Source of the DNA: Peronospora farinosa
Lineage: Eukaryota; Oomycota; Peronosporomycetes; Peronosporales; Peronosporaceae
Assembly: GCA_947646735.1 (NCBI GenBank)
Contig: CANTFK010000366.1
Location: 1-64,000 of the forward strand
Length of the DNA: 64,000 nt
Direction: 5' to 3'
Positions within the stretch are counted from its first letter, which is position 1. Each line of letters opens with the position of its first letter. The notes under the pieces were generated by a model. The model made no database searches. It was not told the origin of the DNA and saw only the letters and a list, made by a program, of their open reading frames with translations. Position numbers and translations under genes: made by a program. Of the stretch, positions 22,356 through 32,700 are shown piece by piece.

Positions 22356-24358
22356 TCAATCGCGGTATTCTATTGGCTTCTTCGCCTGATCCGGTGTTGC
22401 CGCTACAAACATACGATGTAGTTCAACTTCAGCGTCTGATTCACTTGATTCCGACCCTGATCCACTGTTACTCTTTCCAATATGGGTCGCTCTCACTGCG
22501 CGAGTCGGTTTTGATGATGCTTGATCGGGCACAGGAGTTGATCGCTGGCGAAATTTACTCGATCCCATCGATGCTTTGCCTTGACGAGTCTCCATGCGTT
22601 GATAGGCACGTAATGTTTCCTCCATATCGTCAGCATCGTCTAACCTTAATAGAGTCAACTGCTTTGCCAAATCACGATCATCTAATGTCTCGATAAAGTG
22701 TTCCACATGCTCTCGTCTTGTGGCCGGTGTTCCTTCTCGGATCGAGATCTTTGCTCGTATCGCCGCCACATTTAATCGATAACGATATTCCAATGGAGTC
22801 TCATTCGGCTGCTTCCTTCCGTGGTAATATTGTCTTCCGACGGATACTTTCCAATAGAGATTCCAATTATGTCAAGTTGTTCTGCTCAGCTGGCTATACC
22901 AATTTCGTGCTGGCCCCGTTAGCAAATCACACATTACGAGACACTTTTTCGCGTCAGGAGCCTGGTCACGTAAGAAAGCAGACTTGACTTTGCTGATCCA
23001 GCTTCTGGCTCGATCCTCATCTCGGTCTCGTCCGGTAAACTCCTTCAGATCTGCGATCGCCGATACCCGAATTCGCTGCGCAGTAATTCCACCATTTGGC
23101 ATAGCTTCTGCTGCTGCCACCAATGGTCGCCTTAAGTCTTCCAGTCCCAGATCAAGCAGATCGAAATTATTTGATCGACTGTGACGCGATCCAACCGACT
23201 CCATCTCCACATCTGGAACATGTCTTTCTTGAGGAGTGGTCTGGATCCTTGATCGATCAGCACTTTGCTGGGCTAAGATACGTTGATCTTCCTCGTACTT
23301 CCTCATGGCGGCTTTGAAATATGAATTCAGCTGCCCTGATCCAATCGGATTCGCTTGTTGAGCCATGAGCGCATTTGTCGATCGCACTTCAGTCTTGATT
23401 GGCACCGTTCGTCTACGGATGAATGCTGCCCCTGACGGTCCCAGTGACATCCGTTGAATGGAGATCGACTCCTCTGAATCTTCTGCCTCTGCCTCTGATT
23501 CTGCTGACGCATACTGAGAAGAACCAGTTTGGTATGCTTCGGCGGTCAGCGTGCTCGCCTGATCGGCCACATAACGTCTTCCAGTAAGAGGGATTAGTTT
23601 TTCGAACAGCAATCGCCCTGCCTTGATCACTTGATCTTGATCGCATTCTATCAGTGTTTGCGCGTCAAACGCTCCAGCGGTGAGTCCGGCCTCCTTCATT
23701 AGTTCCATAAGACGACGGATCGCTTCCAACTGGTTTGACGTTTCTTTAGGGGCTGATACCGGCCCTTGTAACGACCCAATCAGCTTCGGCTTCAAAATTC
23801 TCAGTACTGGGTCGCTTGACAATAACGTCTTCAACTCCATCTGGTAGAAACACCTTTCCAGTTCTTCCATGTTCGGGTTTTCAGTTTTCGATACCTTATT
23901 TGTCGACTTCTTCTCTTGAAAGCTGCGATCGGCCGATTTCTTCCCTTGAACTTCATGATCGGCTTGTGGCGCCTTCATCTGCAACCGTATATTATTCGAA
24001 TTTTTCTTCGTCAATTTTGCAGGAGTAGTTTTAGATAAAACTCTTTTGGTTTGGCCAAAGGATTTTTATTCGGCGAATCACGTTTTGCAACGTGACTCGC
24101 AGGGGTCCCCGAAGGGACCTGAAGAGGGGGTAGAGGTTTTTCTTCCAGATCGAGTGATCGATCTTCCTCTTTAATTTTCTTCTCATCTGCGCCCCTCCCA
24201 AAACGCTGATGATCCGGGAATCTTCTTTCTTCACGCGTCTGTGGCGATCCCTCAGCCTCTGACGCTTCAATCTCAGGTTCAGTCTTAATCTTGACATCTT
24301 CTCTTAGGGACTCACGGTGAAATCCCGAGTCACCAGAAGATCCGGGCACGCGCACCAT
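22356..24358 (-). pseudogene. Element N gag
   Basis: Gag opens with an ATG at 24,358 that overlaps the primer binding site. The N-terminal part is charged (EEDRSLDLEEKPLPP). A frameshift in an A-run near 24,035-24,060 moves the reading to 22,872-24,014, and an in-frame TGA near 22,872 precedes the last part (22,356-22,793). Capsid-like sequence includes FTGRDRDEDRARSWISKVKS, LLTGPARNWYSQL and TLLRLDDADDMEETLRAYQR. The low-complexity ESEAEAEDSEES stretch precedes the capsid. Confidence 0.8.
24340..24357 (-). other. Primer binding site of element N
   Basis: On the minus strand TGGTGCGCGTGCCCGGAT begins one base after the 5' LTR. Its reverse complement ends CCGGG-CACGCGC-A-CCA, the arrangement of a tRNA T-stem, acceptor strand, discriminator base and CCA. 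The primer tRNA therefore should have an acceptor 5' strand GCGCGTG. It differs from the primer used by A and B. Confidence 0.7.
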
Positions 24359-25402
24359 TGTAGTTGAGTGGGATTCGCAAAATTGCTGATGCGATCCCAA
24401 CTCTCCACTGGTGCCCGGACGACCGACTAACGGAGGGGGTACCCCGATTCCGTGTGTATAGCCTTCCTCACCTTGTGTACCCGTCGGTAGGGCGGGTTGC
24501 TCTCTTCTCGGTAGACTTGAGTCGATGTTGAGCTTGATTGTGTTAGGGATAGGTGGGGGGCGATCGAGTGGAATTCCTCACACGATCGCAGTTGTTCTTG
24601 GGGTGCTCTATTTGAGTCACCCTGATCTCTCTTGAGATCGCCTTGTCCAAAAATGTAGATACTTGATCCACTTGAGATACTTGATCCACTTGATATACTT
24701 GATCTTCTGACCACTTGAGCCGTCTCGCGATCTTGTGCCTTGTCCTTTTCTTGTTGTGCTGCGTCCAATCGCAGGGGGAGTTGTTGGTTGAGAATTCTTG
24801 TAATCCCTGTCCAAACAATCCAGGGATATCACTTGTGTCTAGGCGTAGCAGATGCTCTTGAGTCGTCGGGGGGCCAAAATTATCCCACCCGGAAGAGAAG
24901 CTTGCGTGTCTTAGAAGTAAAATCGAACTCTGTTTAATGTTACCCAATCACATACCAAAACCTATGAATCTGCCTATCTGTAGACTAGGATCTACTGCCA
25001 CGTGTTGACCTTTCGGAAAAATCAGGTCTCAATGCGTGGACCACATATATCGGACCGCAGTCGACGGATCGCTATGGCAGATCGCGGTCACGGATCGCTA
25101 TGGCAGATCGCGGTCACGGATCGCTATGGCAGATCGCGGTCACGGATCGCTATGGCAGATCGCGGTCACGGATAGCTATGACGGATCGCGGTGACGGATC
25201 TCTATGACGGATCGCGGTAACGGATCGCTATGACGGATCGCGGTGACGGATCGCGGTCGACGGATCGCGATGACGGATCGCGGTCGACGGATCGCGATGA
25301 CGGATCGCGGTTGACGGATCGCGGTCGATCTACAAGGTGTGGACCACATTTAATATTGGGCGATCCACACTTTGCGAAATATTGCTCCTTCGCTTCTCCA
25401 CA
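24359..25402 (-). repeat. 5' LTR of element N with tandem array
   Basis: 1,044 bp from TGTAGTTGAGTGG to CTTCTCCACA. It is longer than the 3' LTR because of a tandem array at about 25,060-25,330 built on CGGATCGCTATGGCAGATCG and CGGATCGCGATGACGG units. The array probably expanded after insertion, since the other LTR has only a few units (13,805-13,900). Confidence 0.9.
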
Positions 25403-25927
25403 ATGACTCGAAGCCATTCCACGTCGTATGTGACGCGAGCAATCTCGCTATAGGATGTGCCCTCATGCAATTTGATGACGAGGGTCGAGAGCGCGTCGTG
25501 AGATTTTCAATCACGACAGATGAAACCTGCCGAGAAACATTATCCGGTACACGACAAGGAACTTTTGGCTATGCGTTACGCGCTAATCAAGTTTAGAGTA
25601 TATTTTCTCGGCGAAAATGTGTTTTCTATCTACACAGATCACGCATCATTGCGTACCGCCGTCAAGAGTCCTCACTTGTCCCAGCGTATGACACGGTGGC
25701 TGTCATTTTTCGCCGAGTATAATTTTGTGGTGCATTACAAGCCTGGCAAGAATAAAATTCTCGCTGACGCGCTTTATCGTCGTCCTAATTACGATCCTCG
25801 GCGCGACATGGGTCATCAAACGGAGTATGTTGATGACGACGAAGATATCTGTGCGTGTTGTATTGACCTGGGGCTTAATGCGATGATTTCGACCCTCCGT
25901 GCTGCCGATCCGAACTCATATCGCTGA
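25403..25927 (+). pseudogene. Element A RNase H (right half)
   Basis: Element A resumes directly after N with the RNase H start PFHVVCDASNLAIGCALMQF. A frameshift near 25,515 leads to 25,520-25,927 with EKHYPVHDKELLAMRYALIK, YTDHASLRTAV and LADALYRRP. Catalytic Asp and Glu residues are present. The frame ends after DPNSYR; a broken segment leads on to integrase. Confidence 0.88.
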
Positions 25928-27045
25928 ATCCTACGCGAATGATTCCTTCTATGCAGGAATCATCAACTATCTCAGGGACCCGAGCGGAAAATTACTCGCG
26001 ATAGTTGACGAAACCAGCACGCGACAACATCAAGCGTTACGCGCTTGACGGACCGTTGCTGACGTAAACGATGGACGTCTTTGATTCCCCGCGTGTCGTC
26101 ATCCCTGCTGACGACGACCTTCCAGTCCGATTGGTTCATGAATTTCACGACAGCCCAGCTGGCGGACACCTGGGTCGCGAGAAGACGTTTGCGGCTATTT
26201 TTCGCGTATTTTTCTGGCCGCGAATGTATAAGTACATCCAGAAATGGGTACGCTTCTGTGAAACCTGTCAGCGTGTGAAGCCCGCGCCATCCTCACAAGC
26301 CTCATTGCGTCCGCTTCCGATTGCTACGGAAGCCTGGCGCTCGGTCAGCATGGATTTTACCTTTGGCCTTCCACCGGATGAACAGAAACGCACGGGCGTA
26401 TTGGTTCTAGTGGATCGATTCAGCAAAATGGTGCATTTTGCTTCGGTCTCCGCCAACATTACGGCGTAGACGGCAGCGAAGATATTCATTGATCTTATCT
26501 TCAGGCATCACAGCTTGCCAGAATCGATTGTTTCGGACCGTGACCCGCGCTTCACTTCGGCTTTCTGGGCCGAATTATTCCAGCTATTAGGCACGCGGTT
26601 GCTTATGTCTACGGCGGCCCATCCAGAGACGGATGGGCAAACGGAGCGTGTAAACATAGTGCTCGAAGATGTCTTGCGCAGTTATGCTACATCGTTCTCG
26701 TCATGGAGTTCATTTCTTCCGCTTGCAGAGTTTGCAATCAACAATGCTGTCCATGCGTCAACCGGGTTGAAGCCCTTTTTCGTCAACAATGCGAGGCATC
26801 CTCGCGTTCCGGCGCTACTTGCTCTCTCAGCTTCAGAGCACCCTGTCTCAAAGCTTGATGGGGGAGTATCTACGGATGGAATTGCGCCGAAACTATTGAT
26901 GATTGATTACGATGAGAATAAGGTTGCTGATGATGCACCTAATACTGGCAATTTGTGGCCAACGGCATATCGACTCCTGGCGCGATGCTTTCCATCGCGT
27001 CTCCCGTTGCTAATTTTGCCCCAAAAGAGAATACGTCGCCTGTAA
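25928..27045 (+). pseudogene. Element A integrase
   Basis: The zinc domain lies at 26,071-26,290 (HEFHDSPAGGHLGREKT, CETCQRVKP). The catalytic core has SMDFTFGLP and VLVDRFSKMVHFA (first Asp), VSDRDPRFTS (second Asp) and ETDGQTERVNIVLEDVLRSY (Glu). A TAG at 26,467 and a frameshift near 26,940-27,000 break the frame. 25,928-26,070 is decayed. Confidence 0.87.
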
Positions 27046-28434
27046 GTTCGGCTGCAGTAACCGAATTTCTGCTATTACGACAAGGAATCACGCGTTTTGT
27101 GCGTGATGCATTACAAGAGGCAGTCGACCAGCAAAAGGAGAATGTAGACAGAAGAGGTCGAAAGAATATGTTGATATTTCGAGAAGGTGACAGAGTATTG
27201 TTATCAATAAGTGGATTACCGAACACCTCCGTGACGAATTTGGGCGCTAATCAGTTAGCGCCAAGATATATTGGCCCATTTCGGGTTGTTAAGGTGCATG
27301 GTGACGCTTACACGCTAGACATACATACATGCATCTATGTGTTTGCACCCGACGTTCTACTTCGGGCGCCTCAAGGGTTACCTGCCGGCGGATCTCCCTT
27401 CGAATATTCTCCGCTCTTCTGTGCCGGCTCAAAATACGACATCCCTTGACGACGACGCTAACGACGACTGGGACCAAGTCCTGACCGAACGCGTGCAGAC
27501 TCGATCTGCTGGGGTCCTCCGAACGCAGTCGTCTCAAGCTGACGTAGACGCTCAACCAGTACCAGCTGCTCACGTCGAGTCCGCTCAGCAGCCTCAGTCG
27601 CAGCATCCGCACGGTCTTGAGCTCTCTCAGCCATCTCGCGAGCATCAAGTAGGGCATTCTTCGACTCCTCGGCTTCAGCGCGAAGTAGACGCAGCCCATC
27701 ATTCGACTGTACAGGCGCCCGATTGCGAGAATCGGCGTTCATCGCCAGAGGTCTTCCGTCGTGATGTTCCTCCTCCCTTAGTTAATGCATCGGGTGCGCG
27801 ACGCTGGATTGTCGACCGAATTGTCGATCACGAGGATCACAAGCCCCAGGCGCCGAGTAATAACTCGGCGCCCATGAAGAAGCGTGTCGAGAAACATTAC
27901 AGGGTTCGCTGGTTGGGATATTCCCCGGCGGACAATACATGGGAGCCATCGAGTACGCTGTCCCAAGATGTCCCGGACGTGGTCGAGGACTATGAGTCCC
28001 GTAGAAAGATGGTGATCGCGACCGACGCTGCTGGTTCCATCCCCGATCTCGCGAGCCGTAATGCTCGCGAGCAACGAAACCACGACGACCTCCCGAGCGA
28101 CTCCGAGACCGAGACCTATTACGAGGCTCGGGAGCATACGGATGATACGGTTGACGACCTCGGCTACGTGAATGCCGTCGGCGATCGTAAGGACGCGCTC
28201 TCACTAGCCGTAGCTCGGACACCTGGAGCTTCGAAAGGCTTCTCTCATAACGGGAAATCCATGGACGAATATGATCGGGCATGCCTCGCGCACACACCAA
28301 GTCGTCCCATTCCTGCCGGACCGGTCGAGATCTGCCCACGTTGCACGTTGGACATCCCTCACGAACGTGGACGTAACAAAGGTGATACTCGTCACACGTC
28401 ATACGAAAGATGCGCCGGCGCAGGTCGCCAATAG
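26955..28434 (+). pseudogene. Element A integrase tail, spacer, chromodomain
   Basis: 26,955-27,449 holds the integrase C-terminus (REGDRVLLSISGLPNT, PRYIGPFRVVKVHGDAYTLD). After a frame change, 27,337-28,434 starts with HPTFYFGRLKGYLP and continues through a Gln/His/Ser/Pro-rich spacer. A chromodomain follows at about 27,800-27,990: RRWIVDRIVDHED, HYRVRWLGYSPADNTWEPSS. A 130-residue charged tail follows. The spacer and chromodomain are antisense to another open frame (27,458-28,800, minus). Confidence 0.85.
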
Positions 28435-28800
28435 CGTGTCTATCACGCGTTCCCTCGCGACCGTCTAACCAGGACGTGAAGGACGTTCCTTCACGTCGGC
28501 TCGCGTTTCAGCGCCTGATGAAGGCACACCAAGACCTCTGCAACGCATCGTCGGTATATGCGTTGTTCGTCGCCTTGCCTCTCACTGTACGGTATCGCGT
28601 GAAAAGGCCCTTCATGACCTCCAGTGGCTCGGGTTCGACAGCACCTTCAAGACCATACAAGCGCCACGGTTTCAAGTCCCCATCCATGACCTGCGGCGCC
28701 TGCTCTCTACGGATTGTCGCTTGGTGTTCCCAGTTCTGGTTGTCAGAGACATTGTTTCGTGGACGCCTAGGGTCCATGCTGCTCAGTTAAGTCTATCTGA
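27458..28800 (-). pseudogene. Antisense ORF of element A
   Basis: Three minus-strand frames run end to end opposite the 3' part of pol: 28,508-28,777, 27,782-28,402 and 27,458-27,742. The second carries a zinc-type motif (CDEYHLCYVHVREGCPTC) and an Arg/Ser-rich region (RNRSRSRSRSGGRRG). The third is a clear coiled coil (RLLRAEAEESKNALLDAREM then ERAQDRADAATEAAERTRRE). Element B has the same order (N-terminal domain, C...CPxC, low complexity, coiled coil) in its antisense frame. The sense protein opposite the coiled coil is low-complexity, suggesting the antisense reading is the constrained one there. Broken by frameshifts; function unknown. Confidence 0.5.
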
Positions 28801-28874
28801 GCAGGTTCGGAGTTACGCCGTTGGTCGAGAAGAAACTTCTGCGACTCGCGCTTACGTTGAGGTAAGCGCAACTT

Positions 28875-28888
28875 AAAGAGGGGGGTGA
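28875..28888 (+). other. Polypurine tract of element A
   Basis: AAAGAGGGGGGTGA sits immediately before the 3' LTR, the place and composition of a plus-strand primer. Element B has the same GAGGGGGGTGA at the matching place (29,874 onward, minus strand). Confidence 0.85.
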
Positions 28889-29207
28889 TGTAATGGGGGC
28901 AACCTATTACATGAATAGTTATAGGATTAATACATAATTACATAAGTAGGCATAGGGCAGTATCCGATTAGCGGATACTGCGCGTCATTTTATTATTGGT
29001 TTATTATTGGGGTGCCAGACTTAATAATTAGCCAATAATATATTGACTTCCATATTGAGTGGTTCCCATGAGCTAGAAAACATATTCGTACTTACTTCGA
29101 ATTAAAACAAAACAAAACTAAAAGAGAGTTATATTTACGAGTTAATTAAGAGCGCTTCCTCAACGCCCTTTTAGTGTTAGAAGGTAACGGGTCCTTAGCC
29201 CGTTACA
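28889..29207 (+). repeat. 3' LTR of element A
   Basis: 319-bp partner of 10,546-10,864, starting TGTAATGGGGGCAACC and ending CCCGTTACA. It differs by about 15-17 substitutions or small indels by eye. It abuts the remnant of a B-family LTR directly at 29,208. Confidence 0.93.
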
Positions 29208-29413
29208 GGACACCCTTCGATTATACTGTCAGAGTATAATATACCCTTACTGACTACAGTGAAAACAGATGCCTCAGAGCTTCACGTACACGACAGAGGA
29301 AGTCTTATCAACAAGGGGTTGAGAAGAAAAGAGAACTGTATGTAATATCGTTAAGCTATCTAATAAATGTGAATCTGTTTTGACCTTGTCTTAACTATAT
29401 TGAAGTACACATA
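29208..29413 (-). repeat. Left piece of an older B-family LTR
   Basis: GGACACCCTTCGATTATACT and following bases match the start of the element B LTRs with many differences; the first six bases are missing. The copy is interrupted by element B at the ACATA duplication and resumes at 37,941. Confidence 0.8.
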
Positions 29414-29873
29414 TGTAATGGGCCACCCTCCGACTATACTGATTACAGTATAGTCTACTTTCACTGATTACAGTGAAAGCAGGTGCTCTAATTACCTCTC
29501 TTACACAAGAGGCAGAGGAAGCTTTACTTCTAAACGATACGCTTAGAAGTAGAGGAAAAGAAAACTGTATTTAATATTGTTAACTATCTAATAAAACTAA
29601 TCTGTTATAACCTATGTTAACTATATTAAACTACAACTATGTATGTTGACAACTTGCCCTCCACTCATTGCGCGCGTCCATCGGTCATTGGTTAGCGCGT
29701 CGGTTGATATGATGGCCCATATCAACCAATTAGAGGGCATCTCCAACTTCAAGGAGATCTAGGGACAATATTGTAAGAAAAGGTAATATTGTCAAATATT
29801 ATTAGTTATAATAATATTTTTATTGACACTTCATATAAGTGTCAATATTATGTAACGGGCTCACCCCGTTACA
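29414..29873 (-). repeat. 3' LTR of element B
   Basis: 460 bp, TGTAATGGGCCACCC...CCCGTTACA on the plus strand. Contains consecutive hairpins at 29,432-29,455 (10-bp arms, loop ATTA) and 29,458-29,479 (9-bp arms, loop ATTA), plus others built on GGTTGATATG and GACAATATT. Confidence 0.95.
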
Positions 29874-29956
29874 TCACCCCCCTCAACCAACAGTCACATT
29901 AGTGACTATGGGAAAGGAGCACTTGTTGAATTTACTTTCATTCAACAATTTTACGC

Positions 29957-31631
29957 TATGAAAAAGTCAATGCGCGTCGCTGCTAAGGCAGCTAAGAGCT
30001 CGGCTGCACTCCTGTGTGCAGCCGCTACTGAGGCTTCACAGAGACACTAATGTGTCTGCTGGATGTCAACATCAGCCTGCAACGCCTGTTGCAGGTTCAC
30101 GTAGCGCTTCGCCACGTGAAGATGTTGACCCAGAGTTAGTCGTTGACTACTCTGGTGAGTCGGATGACGCATCCGGCTCAAAGTCACCCGTTCCACTCCC
30201 GGGCTCTTCCCGGGATGATACCTCGTCGTCGGATGTTACGAAGAGGGATCGTGGTACATTGAGTGAATTAATGTACCGTGAAATGTTCGGGTCGTCTGAT
30301 GAATCAGACGACTCTCCAAACGAGTCGAAGGATAGTGACTCGGGTGGGGACCGTAAGGGTGATGTCAGTGCTTCTACTGACATCAATGCTCATAGTGTCG
30401 GTACTTCTGTTGACACCACGCAGGAGGCTTTAGACCGCAACGTATTGCGTCTTGCTCCTGATCGCAAGCCGTGGATGCTACCCAAGCATCTGCTTGATCA
30501 TTGGTCTGGAAAGACCAACGAACGGTTCCTCATACCGTTGTTTGATGCGTCAAAGCTTCATGGCCTTGACGCCAGTGCGAAGAACTTTCGCACTGAGAAC
30601 GATTATTACATCGATGTGTTCCTTGAACATCGATGGTATGGCCCACACAAGAAGCGTGAGGCTGACGCGTTCCTCCAATCTTGGAACGCGTTTATCACCA
30701 ACGTTTTAAACGTTGGGAAAAAGGCTTGGTTTCAAAGACTTTTTGCTAGCCGCAATAAGTTTGAAAACGAAGCACTTCCGGTGCATGCTATCGTTTGCAC
30801 CGGTTATCTAGAGAGGCAGGCCTGTTATGCCTCTCTTGGGGCGACCCATGCCCGGGGTGCCTGAGCACCTCGTCAAGAGCGCCTAAGGAGGCGTACCTCC
30901 TTACTGAGCCCTGGTGGAGGGCTCGCATCTCTTCTGAAATGCGTGAAGGGATTGCTACTTTGCAATCCCTTTACGAGCGTGCTGGGCGCTCGTTTTCCGA
31001 TGGTCCTTCACCATCGGGTGCCCCTTGTCGTACTGTTCGACAAGGCCGGGAACGTCGGCCATCAGTTGGGCCCGAGGTTCCCAGCTATCCGCTGAAGGCG
31101 AATAGCCACGCCACCGGACGAGATAACTCGTCCGACGTCCCTTCACCTCGCGGTGCTTTAGTAAACGTTCCGCGAGGAAGCGCTTTCCACCATGGGAGTC
31201 CACCAGCGGATGCGGTGGTGGAGGGAAAACCCTGTACGATTCTTTCATCGGACTTGGCTGCTGAGTTAGACGGGTTTGCCCGTGTAGCTCGTGAGCTACG
31301 TTGTGATGTTGATCACGAACGGGATAAGCGTCACCGCTTAGAGGACATTGTGCGACAGCTTGGGTTTGACCATGAGAAGTCTCGGTCAGACAATGCTGTC
31401 GCACTATTGGAGAATGAACGGCGACATCATTCTCTAAGTAACGAGCTGGCGACAGCTCGTCAGGCGATCGTCCAATATCATGGAACGATCTCATCTCAAC
31501 ACGACCAGGTATCGAATCTGGTTCGTAACAACACGAATCTGAAGGGGATTCTTGAGAGTAATGGCTATCTTCGTCGTTCGAAAAAGCCGCTTACTGAACG
31601 TACGGACGAAGACGTCCCACGTAAAACGTAG
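29957..31631 (+). CDS. Antisense ORF of element B (two frames)
   Basis: Plus-strand coding opposite the 3' end of pol. An ATG at 29,957 opens a short frame; after a frame change, 30,016-30,864 encodes an acidic Ser-rich region (SSDESDDSPNESKDSDSGGD) and a compact domain (KPWMLPKHLLDHWSGKTNER, READAFLQSWNAFITNVLN). It ends near a Cys cluster (VCTGYLERQACYASLG). 30,795-31,631 continues in another frame with GDPCPGCLS and a long coiled coil (RDKRHRLEDIVRQLGFDHEK, LLENERRHHSLSNELATARQ). Most of 29,957-30,950 has no open pol frame on the other strand, so this is not just a pol shadow. Two frame changes mean this copy may not make a full protein. No family recognised. Confidence 0.55.
30955..31494 (-). 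pseudogene. Element B chromodomain segment
   Basis: Minus-strand frame with a spacer followed by a chromodomain: KRFLAERLLKHREVKGRRTS then YLVRWRGYSPSADSWEPRAQ. It lies in a different frame from the integrase tail, which stops at 31,591. Antisense to the coiled-coil part of the plus-strand frame. Confidence 0.75.
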
Positions 31632-32700
31632 GATGCGTACGCATCCCGCGTGGCAACTCGATCGTGTATGCGTTGTCTAGGAGGCGCAGTACACGAAACG
31701 GGCCGATGTACTTGGGCAACAGTTTATTGCTTCCCACGTCAGTCACTACATGTTTAGGTAGGTTTACTGTTGACAGTAAAACTAAATCACCTTCAATAAA
31801 TGTCTGAGCATTTGCCCTTCCATTATTGTCTGCGTTTCGCTTTTGCTTATCCACCGCTTCCGCGATGGAATCTTGCACGAAACGGACTACCGCTTCACGA
31901 GTCAGCAGGAAATCCTCAGCTGACTCGTTGCTTTTGGCTGCAGTGCATTGTGAGTGCACTACAGAGATATCGGTTACTAATTCAGCGAGAACATTACTGT
32001 TATCACTTGTGATACCTCGAACGATGCTAATATCTTCAGCATCGTTATCAGTAAGAGCGTCATCGCTCTTACTTTCTTCCTCTTCACCGAAGTCGAATGG
32101 TCCTACTTCGGTTACTTTCGCGTCGACCATAACGTCGTCGCGTGATGAGCAAGAGCCAGATTAGTTCTCGCTCAAGCGAGTTCCTCCCCCCCTTGAATTA
32201 GAGTCACCTTCTACTAAGGTGGGGACACGTGGATGGCGAAGGCCATTCACGTAGAACGGTGTATGCGTCGTAGACGCATGCACGGAGTTGTTGATGGCGA
32301 ATTCGACCATCGACAAGAACTCACTCCAACTCGTAAACGAGTGGACGTACCCTCGAAGAATCTCTTCGAGGACGCGATTGGTGCGTTCAGTCTGACCATC
32401 AGTTTCTGGATGGTCAGAAGTAGACATTGTGAGCCGTGTTCCAAGTGTTTGAAACACGGAACGCCACAACTCAGCCGTGAACCGGGGGTCCCTATCGGAC
32501 ACAAGTTAACGAGGTAGACCGTGCAATCGAAAGATTGTTTCGATAAACACTCGAGCACAGACCTCTGCTGTGATCGACTCAGGTACAGCAACAAGATGTA
32601 CCATTTTGCTGAACCTGTCGACAAACACGGGAATACCATTATTCCCGTGAGCGTCTTTGGGAATCCAAAGACGAAGTCCATTGATACGGACTCCCAGCAC
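31591..32700 (-). pseudogene. Element B integrase core and tail
   Basis: 32,506-32,700 and 32,161-32,502 hold the catalytic core in two frames: VFVDRFSKMVHLVAVPES (Asp), SDRDPRFTAELWRSVF (Asp), ETDGQTERTNRVLEEILRGY (Glu). 31,591-32,130 holds the C-terminus (EGDLVLLSTVNLPKHVV, PKYIGPFRVLRLLDNAYTIE, HPTFYVGRLRPYV). Two frame breaks near 32,140 and 32,505. Confidence 0.88.

Larger units (their letters stand above)
13135..25402 (-). mobile_element. Element N: Ty3/Gypsy element nested in A
   Basis: A minus-strand element inserted into the RNase H region of A, flanked by the 4-bp duplication ATGA (13,131-13,134 and 25,403-25,406). Joining the flanks at this duplication restores a continuous A frame. 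LTRs are 13,135-13,967 (3') and 24,359-25,402 (5'). Order on the minus strand: LTR, primer site, gag with zinc fingers, protease, reverse transcriptase (YIDD), Ty3 RNase H, second RNase H, integrase (HHCC and DDE), chromodomain, a segment with an antisense frame on the plus strand, then 3' LTR. Coding frames are broken by several stops and frameshifts. Confidence 0.93.
10546..29207 (+). mobile_element. Element A: Ty3/Gypsy retrotransposon, split
   Basis: Plus-strand chromodomain-bearing Ty3/Gypsy element. The order is 5' LTR (10,546-10,864), primer site TGGTAGCACTTCGTAGTCC at 10,867, gag with CCHC knuckle and protease, a deleted reverse transcriptase, RNase H, integrase, chromodomain, polypurine tract AAAGAGGGGGGTGA and 3' LTR (28,889-29,207). 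Element N is inserted at 13,135-25,402. The two LTRs differ at roughly 5% of positions by eye, so the insertion is not young. The coding frame is broken in gag, at a TAG after protease, and in integrase. No matching target duplication is visible (GTTGC before, GGACA after), so one flank was rearranged or deleted. Confidence 0.9.
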
